Shown here piece after piece: positions 29,413 through 40,766 of a stretch of 63,837 bases of DNA. The notes under the pieces are model-generated. The model searched no databases. It worked only from the letters and a program-made list of their open reading frames with translations, and was not told where the DNA came from. The translations under genes were made by a program, and so were the position numbers. Within the stretch, counting starts at the first letter, position 1; each line of letters opens with the position of its first letter. This DNA is from Candidatus Limosilactobacillus merdavium (GTDB lineage Bacteria; Bacillota; Bacilli; Lactobacillales; Lactobacillaceae): contig JAHLFK010000058.1 in the NCBI GenBank assembly GCA_018883805.1, forward strand, positions 1 to 63,837, written 5' to 3'.

Positions 29413-30072
29413 TTATTTATCAGGAATGTGAAGTTGATTGTAGAAGTCAACATGAGTATCAGTATCAGTTAGTGTCATCTTCATAATGCTACCGTTCTTT
29501 GGTGAAACGCTTTGGTCTACACCTTCAAGGTAACGGTCTGCAATTGAACGAATAGCGGCACCGTGAGAAACAACAACTGCAACGGAGCCATCAGGTAAAT
29601 TACGAAGGCGATCAAATCCTTTGTCCATCCGTTTCCAGAAACGCTCTGCATCTTCGGCATCACCGAATTGATCAGCTTTAGCGATCCGGTTCTTCAATTC
29701 ATCGGTACCCCAACCAGCTGCCATCTGGGAGAAACTGTGGTAACCATATTCGCCGCCAACAAGGTCGGAAATGGCACCACCGTTAGCTCCTTCAAAGAAG
29801 CCAAAGAAGATTTCACGGAATGCCGGTTCTTGAATTGGTTCCTTAAAATCAGTGTTAGGATCAGCCTCAAGAAGTAGCCGTGCTGTATTAACTGCCCGTG
29901 AAAGGTCACTACTGAAGATGTAATCGAACTTAATCTTGGATAGTTCTCTACCAACACGCTTAGCATCTTCAATTCCCTTTTCGGTTAGGGGAGCGTCAGA
30001 CCACCCTTGAATTCGATTGTAACGGTTGAGATAAGTTTGACCGTGACGAACAAAGTAGACAGTAATTGCCAA
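29413..30072 (-). CDS. Phosphoglycerate mutase-family protein
   Basis: VYFVRHGQTYLNRYNRIQGWSDAPLT. Confidence 0.9.
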   Translation of the reverse strand: MAITVYFVRHGQTYLNRYNRIQGWSDAPLTEKGIEDAKRVGRELSKIKFDYIFSSDLSRAVNTARLLLEADPNTDFKEPIQEPAFREIFFGFFEGANGGAISDLVGGEYGYHSFSQMAAGWGTDELKNRIAKADQFGDAEDAERFWKRMDKGFDRLRNLPDGSVAVVVSHGAAIRSIADRYLEGVDQSVSPKNGSIMKMTLTDTDTHVDFYNQLHIPDK

Positions 30073-30225
30073 CTTAACCAGCTCCTTTTTAAACGTAATT
30101 GTAATTACTTTCTATTTTACCATGCTTTACAGGATATATAGAAGTTGAAAGGACGTAAAAGAAGCTAAGACTTTCGTGATGATGTTCCTTAGCTTCTTTA
30201 GTAGTTGTTAATTTTGAAATGAATG

Positions 30226-30879
30226 TTATTTTAGCATGTTATTGCGTCTGATGATCTTCCGCTGAATGTGACGGATTAGGGCTAACATCCCGACAAGCAA
30301 GAGTGCTCCAACAGCGAACGCTAAAATGATTAGTGAGAAGTGCCCCTTAACAAATGGAATACTTCCAAAGTAATAACCGACAAGACTGGCAAGCAGGACC
30401 CAGATAGTGACGCCGAGAAGGTTACCAATCATAAAGCGACGGAATTCAAAATGCATCGTCCCAGCAATCAAAGGTACAAATGTCCGAATTAATGGAACAA
30501 AACGGCCAAAAGCAACGGTCTTAATCCCGTGCTTTTCTAGTAATTGATGGGCCTTAACCATCCCCGGACCATTAACCCGTTTAGAAAGCCACTTCCAGCG
30601 AGACAAGCTTCGGCCAATAAAGTAATTAACCGTGTCCCCGATGAATGCCGCAAAGAAGAAGACGGGGATGACGATTTCCATTTTAAGGACCGGATTGAAC
30701 GCAATGAAGGAAGCGGTGAGGAAGATTAGGGATTCACCAGGAAGCCAGGGGAAGACAACTAGGCCAGTTTCCATGAAGATGATCGCGAAAAGGAGAACAT
30801 AACTCCATGGGCCAAGCCATTCAAACATTGGAATGACGACTTCGGCAATGTGGGTCAGAATGTAAATGATATTTGCCAA
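30226..30879 (-). CDS. DedA-family membrane protein
   Basis: FMETGLVVFPWLPGESLIFLTAS; GRFVPLIRTFVPLIAG. Confidence 0.9.
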   Translation of the reverse strand: MANIIYILTHIAEVVIPMFEWLGPWSYVLLFAIIFMETGLVVFPWLPGESLIFLTASFIAFNPVLKMEIVIPVFFFAAFIGDTVNYFIGRSLSRWKWLSKRVNGPGMVKAHQLLEKHGIKTVAFGRFVPLIRTFVPLIAGTMHFEFRRFMIGNLLGVTIWVLLASLVGYYFGSIPFVKGHFSLIILAFAVGALLLVGMLALIRHIQRKIIRRNNMLK

Positions 30880-31063
30880 TCGATGGCCCCCCTTTTAAAT
30901 AAGTTATTATACTATTTTACCGTTATTCCGTTCGATCCGGTTAAAGTTACACTTAATATTTAAAGATAATTTAGTATTCAGTGCCGCCAGAGTGATATTT
31001 CTTCGGTCATTGCCTTAATAATGCTATAATAGTAAGACGATTTTTCGAATGGAGGCAGATAGA

Positions 31064-33364
31064 GTGACCGAACAGTCAGTACAAGAGTTTGAACAACAAC
31101 ACTTAGATCATGTTATTGACGAAGTGAAAAAGGCCAAGGAAAATGCCAAAAAGAAGATTCAAACGGCACGTCATGATATTAAAGGGATCAATAAGCAAAT
31201 TGATGATATTCATTTGAATACCACGACGTATTCGGGGATGATGGATACCGCCATGTCCTTCCGTGCTCAACAGCAGATGCTTGACGAACGGCAGAACAGT
31301 TGGCAACATGCGGCTGACCGCTTATCAACTTTGAATCGTTTGGAGAAAAAGCCATACTTTGCCAGAATTGATTTTCAGGAAAAGGGTGCCGATAAGCCAG
31401 AAACTGTTTACATCGGTTTAGCTTCCTTTAGTGATCAGCCAGACCATTTTCTGGTTTATGACTGGCGAGCACCAATTTCTTCAATTTATTATGAAGGAAA
31501 ACTGGGTCATGTTAGTTACGAGACGCCAGTAGGTACCCAAGAAGTCAACATGACTTTGAAGCGTCAATTCCAAATTGAAGACGGTACGATTGTCACAATC
31601 TTTGATACTGATGAACAAGTCGGTGATCAAATGCTGCTCGAGGCTTTGGGTACTCACTCCAGCACTAAAATGAAGAGTATCGTGACAACCATTCAACGGA
31701 CGCAAAATGAAATTATTCGAGATACTAAGGATGATCTCTTGTTCGTCCAAGGGGCTGCTGGTTCTGGAAAGACTGCAGCTGTTCTACAACGGGTTGCTTG
31801 GCTTCTGTACAGTTACCGAGGTAATTTGAATTCATCACAAGTAGTCCTTTTTTCACCAAACCAGTTGTTTAATGACTATATCGATCAGGTGCTTCCTGAA
31901 TTAGGTGAACATAACATGGTCCAAATGACTTACTACCAATTCGCTAACCGACGTGTTCCGCGCCTCCATGTGGAAACACTCTCCCAGCGGTTTGAGAGCA
32001 GTCAGGATCCTGCAACCCAAAAGGCAGTTCGGTTAACGACTAGCTTGGCTTACTTCAAAGCAACAGGGCGTTACGCTAAGCATTTAGGGAAAGCCAACAT
32101 GCGTTTCCGTAATTTAATGTTCCGGGGCAAGGTCTTCATTAGTAAGGAAAAAATTAAGGAGATCTACTACTCCTTTAACAATAACTACAATCTAGGCAAC
32201 CGTCTTGATGGAACTAAAGAAGCTTTGATCAAGTACTTGAACCACCGCGTTAGTGTTGAAATGCGGAGTAAGTGGGCTGAAGAGGCCGTTCAAAACTTAA
32301 GTAAGGAACAGATTGATGACATGATGGGCAACCAGCCACGTGAATTTGTGGATGAGAATCAGCAATTTAAGTTCCTGGCCCGGCAGATTGTTATGGACGC
32401 CTTGACTCCAGTAAAGCGGGCAATTGATCATAATTTATGGCTGAATATTAATGCTCAGTTTATTCATTTGCTACGTGCTACTCCTAAATTACTTGATATT
32501 GAGAAATTCGGTATCACTACTGATGAATGGCAAGCCTATGTTGAAAAGACTAAGGAGCAGTTAAAAAAGGGAAATATCAGTGCTAATGGTATTACGATTT
32601 ACCTTTACCTGTATGATTTGATGACTGGAAGAAAGGGTCAGCGGGATATTCGTTATGTCTTTATTGATGAAGTGCAAGATTATGATGCATATCAGCTTGC
32701 TTACCTTAAATTCCGCTTCCCTCAAGCGCGGTTCACCTTACTTGGTGACCTTAACCAGGCAATCTTCACTCATGAAAATAGCCGTTCGTTACTGCGTCAG
32801 TTAAGCACGATGTTTGATCCTGAAAAGACTAAGGTAGTGCAACTTACGAAGTCTTACCGTTCAACTAAGCAGATAACTGATTTCACAAAGCATCTTTTGA
32901 CAAATGGTGAAGCAATTGAAGCGTTCGACCGTAACGGTGATCTGCCAATGGTAATTGAGACTGATGACTACTCTAAGGGCGTCGACAGTCTAACTGAAAT
33001 GCTGACCAAATATCAGCAAGAACATGATGCAGTTGCTATTATTGGAAAAACTCTCGAAGACTGTGAGAAGCTTTATGATGAATTAAAGCGGCGGAACGTT
33101 AAGACTACTCTTATTCGGACAGAAAACCAACGACTAGTTGAGGGGGTAATTATTGTGCCATCCTTCCTCGCCAAGGGACTGGAATTCGACGCAGTAATTG
33201 CATGGAATATTAATGCTCAAGAATACCCAAGTGACGAGGATCGGCAATTGCTTTACACGATTGCTTCTCGGGCAATGCATGCACTAACAATGATTTCAAT
33301 TGGTAAATTAACTTCACTCCTGGATGATGTTCCGAATGATCTGTGGACAAAGAAAACTGTATAA
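31064..33364 (+). CDS. HelD-like UvrD-family helicase (RNAP-recycling type)
   Basis: N-terminal coiled coil, QGAAGSGKTAAVLQR, FIDEVQDY, LTKSYRST; GTG start after GGAGG. Confidence 0.85.
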   Translation: MTEQSVQEFEQQHLDHVIDEVKKAKENAKKKIQTARHDIKGINKQIDDIHLNTTTYSGMMDTAMSFRAQQQMLDERQNSWQHAADRLSTLNRLEKKPYFARIDFQEKGADKPETVYIGLASFSDQPDHFLVYDWRAPISSIYYEGKLGHVSYETPVGTQEVNMTLKRQFQIEDGTIVTIFDTDEQVGDQMLLEALGTHSSTKMKSIVTTIQRTQNEIIRDTKDDLLFVQGAAGSGKTAAVLQRVAWLLYSYRGNLNSSQVVLFSPNQLFNDYIDQVLPELGEHNMVQMTYYQFANRRVPRLHVETLSQRFESSQDPATQKAVRLTTSLAYFKATGRYAKHLGKANMRFRNLMFRGKVFISKEKIKEIYYSFNNNYNLGNRLDGTKEALIKYLNHRVSVEMRSKWAEEAVQNLSKEQIDDMMGNQPREFVDENQQFKFLARQIVMDALTPVKRAIDHNLWLNINAQFIHLLRATPKLLDIEKFGITTDEWQAYVEKTKEQLKKGNISANGITIYLYLYDLMTGRKGQRDIRYVFIDEVQDYDAYQLAYLKFRFPQARFTLLGDLNQAIFTHENSRSLLRQLSTMFDPEKTKVVQLTKSYRSTKQITDFTKHLLTNGEAIEAFDRNGDLPMVIETDDYSKGVDSLTEMLTKYQQEHDAVAIIGKTLEDCEKLYDELKRRNVKTTLIRTENQRLVEGVIIVPSFLAKGLEFDAVIAWNINAQEYPSDEDRQLLYTIASRAMHALTMISIGKLTSLLDDVPNDLWTKKTV

Positions 33365-33406
33365 ATAAAAGGTCGGTGAGAATTTTCACCGACCTTTTTA
33401 TTATGA

Positions 33407-34303
33407 TCAAATATCTGCCTTTAATTCAGGCTTCTTAAAGTCAATTTGCATAATTACGTTTGCTAGAATGATCAAGATTCCACCGATAAGTAATTGTGGA
33501 GTGAGTTTATCATAACCGAGAAGAGCTGAAATGAGGGTAGCAAAGAATGATTCACTCATGAGGATCAGACTTGCAGTAGTTGCGTCAGTATAACGCTGAG
33601 CCTTAATTTGAATTCCCCGAGCAGCAAACGTAATCACGATCGCGATGATTGCGAGCGGGATCAGAGCTTGTAACCAGTTAATGTGGGCAAGAGATTGCCG
33701 TTCCATGGTTAATGCTAGTGGCGTTCCGCAAATAACTTGGACAAGACCAATGAGAGTAATGATGATCCATGGGTTTGATGCACGACTGGCATATTTACCG
33801 AAAATAATGATTTGGAAAGCCCAGAAGAAGGCGGAGAGAAAGGTAATCAAGTCACCAATTTGCAGGGACCAGTTATTGCTGGTGATCCCTGTCAAAATTG
33901 CCATTCCGGCGAGTGATAGGGGGATGGCAAAGATGATTTTCAGTTTTGGCCGTTCATGCCAGAAAAGCCAGAGAACTAGGGGAGTTAAGATAACGTACGT
34001 AACGGTAATAAAGGAACTCTTGGCCGGGGTAGTATACCGGAGGCCGAATGTCCGTAAGTAGTATCCGCAAAAGTTAACAAGACCAACAATTAGACCGACT
34101 TTAATATCAAACCAGTTGGCTTGTTTGAGCTGACGATGAAACAGGATGATTCCACCGACAACACACATAGCGCCCCGGACAGCGTTAATTGTCCCGGATT
34201 GCATTCCTGCATTAACGACCATCTTATTAAAAATATAGGTGCTTCCCCAAAGAATCGTGACGAAAACTAGTAGTAAGTTTGCGGTTGATTTGGAAAACTT
34301 CAT
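33407..34303 (-). CDS. DMT-superfamily (EamA) transporter
   Basis: 10 TM EamA architecture; ILWGSTYIFNKM. Confidence 0.87.
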   Translation of the reverse strand: MKFSKSTANLLLVFVTILWGSTYIFNKMVVNAGMQSGTINAVRGAMCVVGGIILFHRQLKQANWFDIKVGLIVGLVNFCGYYLRTFGLRYTTPAKSSFITVTYVILTPLVLWLFWHERPKLKIIFAIPLSLAGMAILTGITSNNWSLQIGDLITFLSAFFWAFQIIIFGKYASRASNPWIIITLIGLVQVICGTPLALTMERQSLAHINWLQALIPLAIIAIVITFAARGIQIKAQRYTDATTASLILMSESFFATLISALLGYDKLTPQLLIGGILIILANVIMQIDFKKPELKADI

Positions 34304-34366
34304 TGTGTGCTCCTCCGATTATGACTTTGATAATTGCAGATTACCAGTCCTTCATTAGGAAAGCAA

Positions 34367-35260
34367 TTAGTTCGTCTTTTTCAGGAATGGTAGGTGGTGG
34401 AGATCAGTCTGCATGATTGCGTTGGCTAATAGAAGGATTGCCCCACCGATAATTAATGAATGGGTAAGTGAATCGTATCCGATAATTACCGATAGGACAC
34501 TGGCAAAGAATGATTCCAACATCAGCAGTAATCCAGCTGAAGTAGCGTCAGTATACTTTTGTGCGGTAATTTGCATTCCTTGCGCAATAAAAGTAACGAG
34601 GATTGCTAGTAAAGTGACCGGAATCAAAGCTTGTAGCCAGTGAATATGGGCAAATGTCTGAGTTTCTGTGGTTAACGAAACGATCCAACCAGCGACACCC
34701 TGAACTAAACCAATCATAAAGATAATTACCCATGGGCTAGAGGCTTTCGAGGCAATTTTACCGAAGAAGATTAATTGAAGGGCCCAGAAAATCGATGATA
34801 TTAAGGTAATTAAGTCACCTTTGTTAAGTGCCAGGCCACTAGCAGCAACGTTAGTCAGGATTCCCATCCCAATGAGAGCTAACGGAATAACGAAATATGT
34901 CTTTCGCCGCGGACGTTCGTGCCAAAAGGCCCATAAGAGAATCGGGGAGATTGCAACGTACATCGTAGTGATGAAGGCATTCTTTGCGGGAGTAGTAAAC
35001 CGCAAACCATCAGTCTGCAAGTAGTAAGCAACAAAGTTCGTAATTCCCATTAATAGGCCAGCTTTAAAGTCGAACTTAGTCATGTTCCGGATGCTCTTGT
35101 TAAAGACAAGCAAACAGCCGACAACACAGATTGATCCCCGCACAGCATTAATCATTCCAGAGTGCATTCCAGCACTGATTGCCATCTGGACGAAAATGTA
35201 GCTGGCACCCCATAAGATTGCGACGGCTAATAAAAGCAAGTTAGCTTTGTGTTTTGACAT
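34367..35260 (-). CDS. DMT-superfamily (EamA) transporter, paralogue of neighbour
   Basis: ILWGASYIFVQM; extensive similarity to 33407..34303 product. Confidence 0.87.
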   Translation of the reverse strand: MSKHKANLLLLAVAILWGASYIFVQMAISAGMHSGMINAVRGSICVVGCLLVFNKSIRNMTKFDFKAGLLMGITNFVAYYLQTDGLRFTTPAKNAFITTMYVAISPILLWAFWHERPRRKTYFVIPLALIGMGILTNVAASGLALNKGDLITLISSIFWALQLIFFGKIASKASSPWVIIFMIGLVQGVAGWIVSLTTETQTFAHIHWLQALIPVTLLAILVTFIAQGMQITAQKYTDATSAGLLLMLESFFASVLSVIIGYDSLTHSLIIGGAILLLANAIMQTDLHHLPFLKKTN

Positions 35261-35395
35261 CGAAAGGCCTCCCGAAATTTTATACTTTACTATTATCCAT
35301 AAAATTAAGTTTTTTTGAAATAAGTTTTTAAAGGTTGCTCCTCATAAATTGTTGTAATATTGTAGGTATTGATATTTTTTACTGGAGGAACGATT

Positions 35396-37486
35396 ATGAA
35401 AACAGCGTTGCAGAAGTTGCGGCATGGCTTGAACACCAAGCTAGGCTTTTTTCTGCTAGTAGTACTCCTATTTGGAATTAAAAGTTACTGGGCATATAGT
35501 ACTGAGTTTAACCTAGGCGTTAAGGGAAGCGTACAGCACTTTCTCCTAGCATTTAATACTATTCCCGGTGCCTTAGTCTTCCTTGGAATTGCATTGTATT
35601 TCAGGGGACGGCTCTCTTATTGGTTAATGTTGATTATTAATGCATTACTATCAACATGGCTGTTCGCCAATATCCTGTACTACCGCGAATTTTCCGACTT
35701 TATTACATTTAACATTATTAAAGGTTCTGGAGCTGCATCCAACAACCTCGGAACTAGTATCTTAGGGATTATCCGCCCAGTAGACTTTTTAGTTTACTTA
35801 GATGTGATTATCCTTGCGTTAGTCTTACTGTTCCATGTTATTCGTGTTGATATGCGGTACTTTAAGATTCGCTATGCCATGACGATTACCGCGTTAGGTT
35901 TTGTCCTATTTGGCGTTAACCTGGGGATGGCTGAATCTAACCGTTCACAATTATTGACCCGGACATTTGATAACAACTATATTGTTAAATACCTGGGACT
36001 GCAAGCCTACACTATTTACGATGGTGTAAAGACAACGCATAACAGTGTTGTTAAGGCTAAGGCAAATAAGGAACAATTGAAGCCCGTACAGAAGTTCTTA
36101 AAGAAGAACTATGCTGCACCAAATGTTGAATACGAAGGAACACTACGGGGAAAGAATATTTTCGTTATTCACTTGGAAAGTTTGCAACAATTTATGATTG
36201 ACTACAAACAAGATGGTCAAGAAGTAATGCCAAACTTGAACAAGTTGTACCATTCATCAAACACATTGGCATTTGATAACTTCTTCCATGAAGTTGGTCA
36301 AGGGAAGACTGCCGATGCCGAAATGATGTTGGAAAACTCCCTATTTGGTTTGCCTGAAGGTTCAGCAATGGTTACTGACGGGACAACTAATACTTTCCAA
36401 TCAGCACCAGCCTTGCTCCACCAAAAGTTAGGTTACACGACAGCTTCATTCCACGGGGATGTGCCTAGTTTCTGGAACCGGGACAATGCTTACAAGTCCT
36501 TTGGTTACCAATACTTCTTTAGTAAGAGCTACTATCCAAAGGTTAAGGACCAAGAATTAGGGTATGGTTTGAAGGATAAGATCTTCATGAAAGAATCCAT
36601 GCACTATGTAGAACAGTTGCCACAACCATTCTACGCAAAGCTGATTACCGTTACGAACCACTACCCATACATCATTGATAAGAAGAATACTTCAATCGAA
36701 GCATGGAAGACCGGGGATGACACGGTTGATCATTACGTTCAAACCGCACACTACCTTGATCAATCAATTGGTGAGTTCCTCGACTACCTTGATAAGTCTG
36801 GCTTACGGCAAAATAGTGTCCTGATTCTTTATGGGGACCACTACGGTATTTCAAACAACCACCGTCCTGCGATTGCTCAAATTTTGGGTAAGAAGAAGAT
36901 TACTAACTATGACTTAGCGATGTTCCAAAAGGTACCATTTATGATTAACGCACCTGGCCTTAAGGGTGGCATTGATCACACTTATGGTGGTGAAATTGAT
37001 GTTCTGCCAACGTTGGAAGACTTGCTTGGTATTAGTTCCAACAAGTACATTCAATTCGGTCAAGACCTCTTATCAAAGGATCGAAAACAAATCGTTCCAT
37101 TCCGGAATGGTGACTGGGTAACATCTAAGTACACCAAGTACAACGGTGATTACTACTACACCTCATCTGGTAAGCAGATCAAGAATGCTACAGCTAAGCA
37201 GCAAAAGCAGTTTGACGAGATTCAAAAGTACGTCACAACTGAATTGGGCCTTGCTGATAAGGTAATGAATGGTGACCTTCTCCGGTTCTACAAGCTTCCT
37301 GGATTCAAGAAAGTTGATAAGAAAGACTACACTTACAACTTGAAGAAGAGCTTGAAGCGTCTGAAGAAGGATCAAGAGAAACATAAGACTAGTGTTAAGG
37401 CGAAGAACAACAATCAAAGTACTTACGATGATTACTCCACCGACGCACCAGAATTGAAAGATTCACAGCCTAGTTTCCCGAAATAA
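35396..37486 (+). CDS. ltaS: LTA synthase family protein (sulfatase fold)
   Basis: 5 TM N-term, FVIHLESLQQFM, GQGKTADAEMMLENSLFGLPEG, LYGDHYG. Confidence 0.9.
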   Translation: MKTALQKLRHGLNTKLGFFLLVVLLFGIKSYWAYSTEFNLGVKGSVQHFLLAFNTIPGALVFLGIALYFRGRLSYWLMLIINALLSTWLFANILYYREFSDFITFNIIKGSGAASNNLGTSILGIIRPVDFLVYLDVIILALVLLFHVIRVDMRYFKIRYAMTITALGFVLFGVNLGMAESNRSQLLTRTFDNNYIVKYLGLQAYTIYDGVKTTHNSVVKAKANKEQLKPVQKFLKKNYAAPNVEYEGTLRGKNIFVIHLESLQQFMIDYKQDGQEVMPNLNKLYHSSNTLAFDNFFHEVGQGKTADAEMMLENSLFGLPEGSAMVTDGTTNTFQSAPALLHQKLGYTTASFHGDVPSFWNRDNAYKSFGYQYFFSKSYYPKVKDQELGYGLKDKIFMKESMHYVEQLPQPFYAKLITVTNHYPYIIDKKNTSIEAWKTGDDTVDHYVQTAHYLDQSIGEFLDYLDKSGLRQNSVLILYGDHYGISNNHRPAIAQILGKKKITNYDLAMFQKVPFMINAPGLKGGIDHTYGGEIDVLPTLEDLLGISSNKYIQFGQDLLSKDRKQIVPFRNGDWVTSKYTKYNGDYYYTSSGKQIKNATAKQQKQFDEIQKYVTTELGLADKVMNGDLLRFYKLPGFKKVDKKDYTYNLKKSLKRLKKDQEKHKTSVKAKNNNQSTYDDYSTDAPELKDSQPSFPK

Positions 37487-37621
37487 GATAAAAGAAGGTT
37501 GAGAACCACGTTGGATTCTCAACCTTCTTTGTATTTATGTAAAATATACCAAAGATAAATTACAAGTATGGTATCATTAATGTTAATCGCTTACATTATT
37601 TAATGAAGGAAATAAGTAACT

Positions 37622-38545
37622 ATGGATGAATGGATGAACTATGAACAGTTTGATCGGCAGGAATGGCACAGCTTTTTCCCGACCGATACTGTTCGGTTAA
37701 GTCAAGAAAATTTGGATGAGATTAAATCTCTAAATGACCGAATCTCAATTGAGGATGTGCAAGATATTTACCTTCCGCTGATTAAGCTCTTACAGCTTCG
37801 GTATCAGTCATATTTGGAATGGCAAATGCAAAAGGCTAACTTCCTTCACCAAAAAAGTGAACGGGTACCATATATTATCGGTATCGCTGGTTCTGTAGCA
37901 GTGGGGAAGAGCACGATTGCCCGATTGTTAAGCATCCTGTTAAATAAATTATTACCGGACAAACGGGTTGAATTGATGACGACTGATGGGTTCTTGTTCC
38001 CTAATGCAGAATTAAAACGGCAGGGAATTATGGACCGTAAAGGATTCCCAGAATCATATGATATGGACAAACTCCTCCAGTTTATGAATGACGTTAAGGG
38101 TGGCAAGACAGTCGTTAAAGCGCCAACCTATTCGCACCAGGTCTATGATGTCATGCCAGATAAACCACTGGTAATTGATCGCCCCGACATCTTAATCGTT
38201 GAAGGGATTAATACACTACAATTGCCATCAAACCAGCAAATTTACGTTAGTGATTATTTCGATACATCAATTTACGTTGACGCGGATCCAAAATTGATTG
38301 AACAGTGGTACCTTCAACGGTTCGGAATGTTGCTAGATACTGCCTTTACTGACCCGGCAAATTATTACTACTCATACAGTAAAGGGCCACGAGAAGAAGC
38401 CTTTGCGATGGCAGAGCGGGTTTGGGAAACAGTCGATCTACCAAACTTAACTGAATATATTTTGCCAACGCGGAATCGGGCGAACTTTATTTTGCATAAG
38501 ACTACTAACCATGTGGTCGACCGTGTCTACTTAAAACGGGGATAA
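37622..38545 (+). CDS. coaA: Type I pantothenate kinase
   Basis: [38 protein letters not shown]. Confidence 0.95.
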   Translation: MDEWMNYEQFDRQEWHSFFPTDTVRLSQENLDEIKSLNDRISIEDVQDIYLPLIKLLQLRYQSYLEWQMQKANFLHQKSERVPYIIGIAGSVAVGKSTIARLLSILLNKLLPDKRVELMTTDGFLFPNAELKRQGIMDRKGFPESYDMDKLLQFMNDVKGGKTVVKAPTYSHQVYDVMPDKPLVIDRPDILIVEGINTLQLPSNQQIYVSDYFDTSIYVDADPKLIEQWYLQRFGMLLDTAFTDPANYYYSYSKGPREEAFAMAERVWETVDLPNLTEYILPTRNRANFILHKTTNHVVDRVYLKRG

Positions 38546-38694
38546 AAGGGGACTTCTGGATTGCTATTTTACGGATAGCAATCCGGAAGTTTTTTGTTTT
38601 AAAAAACGAACTAATAATGACCATTGACCATTGATCGTTTAGCTTGTAAACTTAGTTGATAAGAAAAGAAAATTCAGAAAAGGGAAGTGGCAAC

Positions 38695-40248
38695 GTGGCA
38701 AAATTAAACTTGGATGCCTTTGATAAGATCATTGTTCTTGATTTCGGTAGCCAATACAATCAATTGATTACTCGACGGTTGCGTGATTTCGGTGTTTATT
38801 CTGAACTCCTTTCTCACAAGATCACCGCTGATGAAATCAAGAAAATCAACCCAAAGGGAATTATCTTCTCCGGTGGACCAAACAGTGTTTATGATGAGGA
38901 TGCCTTTAAAGTTGATCCAGAGATCTTTAAGCTCGGTATTCCAATTTTAGGTATTTGTTATGGGATGCAATTAATGTCATACGATCTTGGCGGTAAGGTT
39001 GAAAAGGCCGATAATTCCGAATATGGTCGTGCTGACATTGAAGTTTTGAAAGACGATGCTGTATTGTTCAAGGGATTACCAAAGAAGCAATTCGTTTGGA
39101 TGAGTCACGGTGATTTGGTAACCCAAGCACCTGAAGGCTTTGAAGTTGTTGCAACTAGCAAGAACTGTCCAATTTCCGCAATCGCTGATAACAAGCGGAA
39201 GTTCTACGGAATTCAATTCCACGCCGAAGTACGGAACTCTGAATATGGGTTAGACATCTTACGGCGGTTTGCCTTTGACGTTTGTGGCGCCAAGGACAAC
39301 TGGACAATGGATGACTTTATCGACCTTCAAATTGACCATATTCGTCAAGAAGTTGGCGACAAGAAGGTTATTCTCGGTCTTTCCGGTGGTGTCGATTCTA
39401 GTGTTACTGCTGTTTTGATTCACAAGGCAATCGGTGATCAATTAACTTGTATCTTTGTTGACCACGGTCTGTTACGGAAGAACGAAGCTGATCAAGTGAT
39501 GAATGCTTTGAACCGTGATCTTGGGGTTAACATCATTAAAGTTGATGCAGCTGACCGCTTCCTCGGTAAGCTTAAGGGCGTAACTGATCCTGAAACTAAG
39601 CGGAAGATTATTGGTAAGGAATTCATCGAAGTCTTCAACGAAGAAGCAAAGAAGATTCCTGACGCTGACTTCTTAGCACAAGGAACTCTTTACACCGACG
39701 TTATTGAATCTGGTACCGATACCGCACAAACAATCAAGTCTCACCATAATGTTGGTGGTTTGCCAAAGAAGCTTGGCTTTAAGTTGATTGAACCATTGCG
39801 GAAGCTCTTCAAGGATGAAACCCGTGAATTAGGTGAAAAGCTTGGTATTCCACACGAATTAGTATGGCGTCAACCATTCCCAGGTCCAGGCCTTGGAATC
39901 CGGGTAATTGGTGAAATTACTCCTGAAAAGCTTGAAATTGTTCGTGAAAGTGATGCTATTCTTCGGGAAGAAATCAAGAAGGCTGGTCTTGACGAAAAGA
40001 TTTGGCAATACTTTACTGTTCTCCCTGGCATCCGTTCAGTTGGTGTCATGGGTGATGGCCGGACATACGATTACGCCGTTGCCATTCGTGCCGTTACCTC
40101 AATTGATGGGATGACTGCTGACTTTGCTAAGATTCCATGGGAAGTTCTTCAAAAGATTTCAGTTCGGATTGTAAACGAAGTCGATCACGTTAACCGGATC
40201 CTTTACGATGTCACGAGTAAACCACCTTCGACTATCGAGTACGAATAG
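38695..40248 (+). CDS. guaA: GMP synthase (glutamine-hydrolysing)
   Basis: [35 protein letters not shown]-term [11 protein letters not shown] start. Confidence 0.97.
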   Translation: MAKLNLDAFDKIIVLDFGSQYNQLITRRLRDFGVYSELLSHKITADEIKKINPKGIIFSGGPNSVYDEDAFKVDPEIFKLGIPILGICYGMQLMSYDLGGKVEKADNSEYGRADIEVLKDDAVLFKGLPKKQFVWMSHGDLVTQAPEGFEVVATSKNCPISAIADNKRKFYGIQFHAEVRNSEYGLDILRRFAFDVCGAKDNWTMDDFIDLQIDHIRQEVGDKKVILGLSGGVDSSVTAVLIHKAIGDQLTCIFVDHGLLRKNEADQVMNALNRDLGVNIIKVDAADRFLGKLKGVTDPETKRKIIGKEFIEVFNEEAKKIPDADFLAQGTLYTDVIESGTDTAQTIKSHHNVGGLPKKLGFKLIEPLRKLFKDETRELGEKLGIPHELVWRQPFPGPGLGIRVIGEITPEKLEIVRESDAILREEIKKAGLDEKIWQYFTVLPGIRSVGVMGDGRTYDYAVAIRAVTSIDGMTADFAKIPWEVLQKISVRIVNEVDHVNRILYDVTSKPPSTIEYE

Positions 40249-40337
40249 AATTGTAATGTAACTTAGAGTTGGAACCGCGATATAACAGCATTTTGGCAGT
40301 CTGAAAACTAGACCAACTCATTAAAAATAACATGTTT

Positions 40338-40357
40338 GTTTGCCAAAATGTTTGCCA
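40338..40357 (+). repeat. Left-end integrase arm-type repeat GTTTGCCAAAATGTTTGCCA
   Basis: 19/20 identical to 63131-63150. Confidence 0.7.
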
Positions 40358-40421
40358 CGTGGGAAGCATCCAGTGTAAAAGCTGGGTGCTTTTTATAATA
40401 AGAAATTTTTAACAATAAGTC

Positions 40422-40766
40422 TTAATCCTTTCCATGATGGTTAAACATTTGATTAAAAGTAAAAATGTCCCATAATGTATCTGATACTTCATGGTCTTCT
40501 TGTCCTTCATGAGTATTTACTGGTGGTAAGCCTTGTTTTGCTCTGTTCTTGTTGACTTCACGTAAATTGTGGTTATCAATATCCATACCAGTTACCCACA
40601 TTACGATCCACCATAAGACACAATAAAGTAGAAAAGCTTCAACAATCCATGAGATAAATTCCCATAATCCTAACCATGTAATGATAATTATTGCAATAAC
40701 TGTGGTAATCAGCCAACGACGATGCATGATCTTCTTTCTTTGGTTATTATCAATCATCAGCACCAC
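40422..40766 (-). CDS. Small membrane protein
   Basis: 114 aa ORF with two TM segments. Confidence 0.55.
   Translation of the reverse strand: MVLMIDNNQRKKIMHRRWLITTVIAIIIITWLGLWEFISWIVEAFLLYCVLWWIVMWVTGMDIDNHNLREVNKNRAKQGLPPVNTHEGQEDHEVSDTLWDIFTFNQMFNHHGKD

Noticed and set aside
33407-35260. Tandem DMT transporter pair as a novel system
   Set aside because: Ordinary tandem paralogue duplication of EamA transporters; no unusual signal.
38546-38700. Purine riboswitch upstream of guaA
   Set aside because: Only the coaA terminator and a short AT-rich promoter region seen; no purine aptamer consensus.
40422-40766. 114-aa membrane protein as BREX component
   Set aside because: Opposite strand, >1 kb from brxA, no known BREX similarity; left as hypothetical cargo.
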